From positions 1 through 64,000 of the forward strand of contig JANQNN010000003.1 in NCBI GenBank assembly GCA_028279545.1: a stretch of DNA of 64,000 nucleotides. Reading direction: 5' to 3'. A program made the position numbers and the translations under genes. Every line of letters begins with the position of its first letter. Positions within the stretch are counted from its first letter, which is position 1. Below, piece by piece: positions 62,060-64,000 of the stretch. The notes beneath the pieces were generated by a model. The model had not been told where the DNA came from, did not search any database, and saw only the letters and a list, made by a program, of their open reading frames with translations. The stretch is from Nitrosopumilaceae archaeon. Its GTDB lineage: Archaea; Thermoproteota; Nitrososphaeria; Nitrososphaerales; Nitrosopumilaceae.

Positions 62060-64000
62060 GAATCCCAAAACCCTCTTGTAATAACAAATTGTCTTTCCGC
62101 TTCATAGATTTGTTTGAATAAAATTTCCTCATCAACCATATTTCTTAAGATTCTAGCAGCAGTGTCCGCACCAACTCCATAACCCGACATTACAGTTAGC
62201 GCTAGTTTTCCAAAATTTTCTACCAAGGACGCTACTTTCCATGCTCTTTTGAATTTGTGTAATTCATCTTTGGATAATTTTTTTCCTTCATGTTTTTTAC
62301 GAATGATTTTAGGTAGGTCGTAATCTGAGTAAAAAGTGGAAGTAATTTGTCTTGATTTGCAATAGGGGCAAGTAAGATGGTTTTTTGCCTCTCTAGTTTC
62401 AATTACTCTTTCCCATTGTCCACAGCGAGCACATACTAATCGATGTTTGGTTTTTGCTAGTCTGGACTTAACAAGATCAAGAATTCCTTGATCTAGATTT
62501 ACTGGAGATGAATAGTATTTTGTAGTATGGTCCAAAATTGGTTCAGCGAGTTTAGAGAATTTGTCAACCTCTATCCATTTAATTGAAATAGTATTTTCTC
62601 TAATTTTCTGCAAAATTTTTGCTGTATTTTTTAAATCATATTTATCATGAAATAATTCCCTAATTGCTTCCTTGGTAAGAGGGGTTTTGGAAAATCTTTC
62701 ATATAGAAATCGGGCAGATTTTTTTTCATAAACTGCGCCTCGTCTAACAACCCCAAACTTTTTTGCTACACACCATGTTCGCCAATTCAAATTATGAGTG
62801 CCCTTCAATGAAGCCGTTACCATCGAATAAAGATCATAATTATCATTTATTATTTCTCTAAACAGCTTTTCTGAAATCCTTGCACGTGAAGATAAAATTA
62901 TTCTATAGCCATCAGATTGGGTATCAACTAAAAATCCAAGAATTGAGGAGAGCATAGAAGAAAATAGAGTTGATAAGGTAGAATTAATTTTTGTTCCAAA
63001 ACATGAATGTACAACAATTGAGCCTTGAGACTTGCTGGATTCTATTACAATACTATCAAAACTTGGAATAGTTTCAAAAGATAAATTTTCAATAGTATGA
63101 TTAATTAAATTTAAAGAACCATTCTTTACTTTAGTTCTAAAAGCACCCACCTTTTTTGCAGTTTTAAAATCTATTGGAATACTTTCACCTTCCCAATAAG
63201 GAACAGTTATTCCTCCTCCCCTGAATGGTTCTACGTTTACACTAAAGGATTTTTCATCAACATTTAGGATCTTCCATTGCGAACCCTTTAAGATGAAAAT
63301 ATTTCCTGGGTCACCAAAATCCCCAACAAATCTCTGATCTAAAGAACCAATAATTTTTTTTTCAACAACATTAAAAACTTTGAATTTGAGAATATCTGGA
63401 ATTGTAGAAAGATTTTCAAAATAATACTTGAAGGAACTGCCCTTTTTTCTAAAAATCATTTTTTCCTTATCAAAAAATATCAAATAATTCGAATCAAGTA
63501 AATCTAAAACACCTACTAAATCTTCTAATTTTATATTTCTAAAAGGAAATGCTTTTGATATGATTTCCATTGTTTTATCAACAGAAATTTCTCCCATTTG
63601 CATTGTCAATCCAACTAAATGATGAGCAAGTACATCAAGGGAGCCTTCGTGAATTTGTTGGGATTCAATTGAACCTTCTTTTATTCGTTCAAGAATAGCT
63701 CTAGTTTCAAATTCATCATCTGAGTTGTTTGTAATGATTAATCCTTTGGCGGATTCGCTTCTATTGTGTTTACTCCTACCAATTCTTTGTACTAATTTTG
63801 AAACTTGTCTTGGAGAACCATAATGGATAACTAATTCAACCGATCCAATATCTAATCCTAATTCCAAAGAAGAGGTACAAACTACAATACTTTTTTTACC
63901 CTCTCGAAGTGATGCTTCTGTATCCTCGCGTACCTCCCTAGATAAGGAACCATGATGTAATTCCACCTTAATTGAAGTTTTTTCTTTCAAGATAGAGGCT
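62056..64000 (-). CDS. Lhr-family DEAD/DEAH helicase (N-terminal part beyond window)
   Basis: The C-terminal ~648 residues of a large helicase; the frame is open at base 64000, so the first helicase domain lies outside. Helicase domain 2 is visible with KKSIVVCTSSLELGLDIGSVELVIHYGSPRQVSKLVQRIGRSKH (motifs IV-VI). A Lhr-type winged-helix and core region and a C-terminal zinc site (CARCGQW...CPYCKS) follow. Such enzymes act on DNA or RNA:DNA in repair. Confidence 0.88.
   Translation of the reverse strand, partial: ASILKEKTSIKVELHHGSLSREVREDTEASLREGKKSIVVCTSSLELGLDIGSVELVIHYGSPRQVSKLVQRIGRSKHNRSESAKGLIITNNSDDEFETRAILERIKEGSIESQQIHEGSLDVLAHHLVGLTMQMGEISVDKTMEIISKAFPFRNIKLEDLVGVLDLLDSNYLIFFDKEKMIFRKKGSSFKYYFENLSTIPDILKFKVFNVVEKKIIGSLDQRFVGDFGDPGNIFILKGSQWKILNVDEKSFSVNVEPFRGGGITVPYWEGESIPIDFKTAKKVGAFRTKVKNGSLNLINHTIENLSFETIPSFDSIVIESSKSQGSIVVHSCFGTKINSTLSTLFSSMLSSILGFLVDTQSDGYRIILSSRARISEKLFREIINDNYDLYSMVTASLKGTHNLNWRTWCVAKKFGVVRRGAVYEKKSARFLYERFSKTPLTKEAIRELFHDKYDLKNTAKILQKIRENTISIKWIEVDKFSKLAEPILDHTTKYYSSPVNLDQGILDLVKSRLAKTKHRLVCARCGQWERVIETREAKNHLTCPYCKSRQITSTFYSDYDLPKIIRKKHEGKKLSKDELHKFKRAWKVASLVENFGKLALTVMSGYGVGADTAARILRNMVDEEILFKQIYEAERQFVITRGFWDS

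Noticed and set aside
1-64000. CRISPR array
   Set aside because: No series of identical ~24-37-bp repeats with similar-length unique spacers exists. The three 16-kb dyads and the 27-bp tandem repeats lack spacers of that kind, and no cas gene is present.

Overview
This is an AT-rich archaeal chromosome segment, best explained as an ammonia-oxidising thaumarchaeon (Nitrososphaerota) of the Nitrosopumilus type. The evidence is an archaeal core (TFE, Trm56, Pelota, GatDE, Cdc48, AglB, multi-OB RPA, SRP RNA, tetraether synthase) combined with features typical of this phylum: bacterial-type two-domain riboflavin synthase next to archaeal GTP cyclohydrolase III, a complete DnaK-DnaJ-GrpE set, a succinate-semialdehyde-dehydrogenase-like enzyme, an archaeal tyrosinase, and an AmoB-like copper protein. 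Many genes look leaderless, with a TATA box about 25-30 nt before the start codon, and TTG starts are common.

Layout. 1-8.5 kb: conserved housekeeping genes (Zn protein with repeat tail, RuvC-fold protein, A-ATPase H-like subunit, NAC, PUA protein, AbrB-PhoU regulator, HflX, Trm56, TFE, aldehyde dehydrogenase, hemerythrin, Lys-rich SWIB-like protein). 8.5-12.9 kb: a riboflavin locus on the minus strand (ribE, then ribB-ribH-arfA-amidohydrolase-arfC with overlaps or gaps of 2 bp). 13-28 kb: an accessory region with small regulators, an RHH/AbrB-like/HNH mini-operon beside a tyrosine integrase and three iterated dyads, a HEPN-type (TIGR02391/Ymh-like) locus, a Trypco1-like/retropepsin/HTH-DUF5678 module between 34-bp direct repeats, an operon for three exported proteins (fibre-like, thermopsin-like, AmoB-like), and a tyrosinase pair. 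28-35 kb: three very large exported repeat proteins (beta-propeller, pentapeptide repeat, FG-GAP). 35-64 kb: core genome again: AglB, tetraether synthase, TrmB and DtxR regulators, Pelota, CutA, M50 protease, Ncs6/TtuA, SRP RNA, acylphosphatase, L2, Cdc48, GatDE, tRNA-Leu, DnaJ/DnaK/GrpE, Rossmann and DUF354 proteins, tRNA-Gln, an ABC exporter, RPA and a truncated Lhr-type helicase.

The strongest candidates for undescribed biology are (i) an AmoB/PmoB-like protein outside any visible amo operon that keeps the N-terminal His and the HxH copper ligands, (ii) the retropepsin/Trypco1-like/DUF5678 module with its flanking repeats, and (iii) a metal-dependent amidohydrolase translationally coupled to arfA and arfC, which could be a missing pyrimidine deaminase or deformylase of archaeal riboflavin synthesis. 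All family names come from reading motifs; no database search was run.
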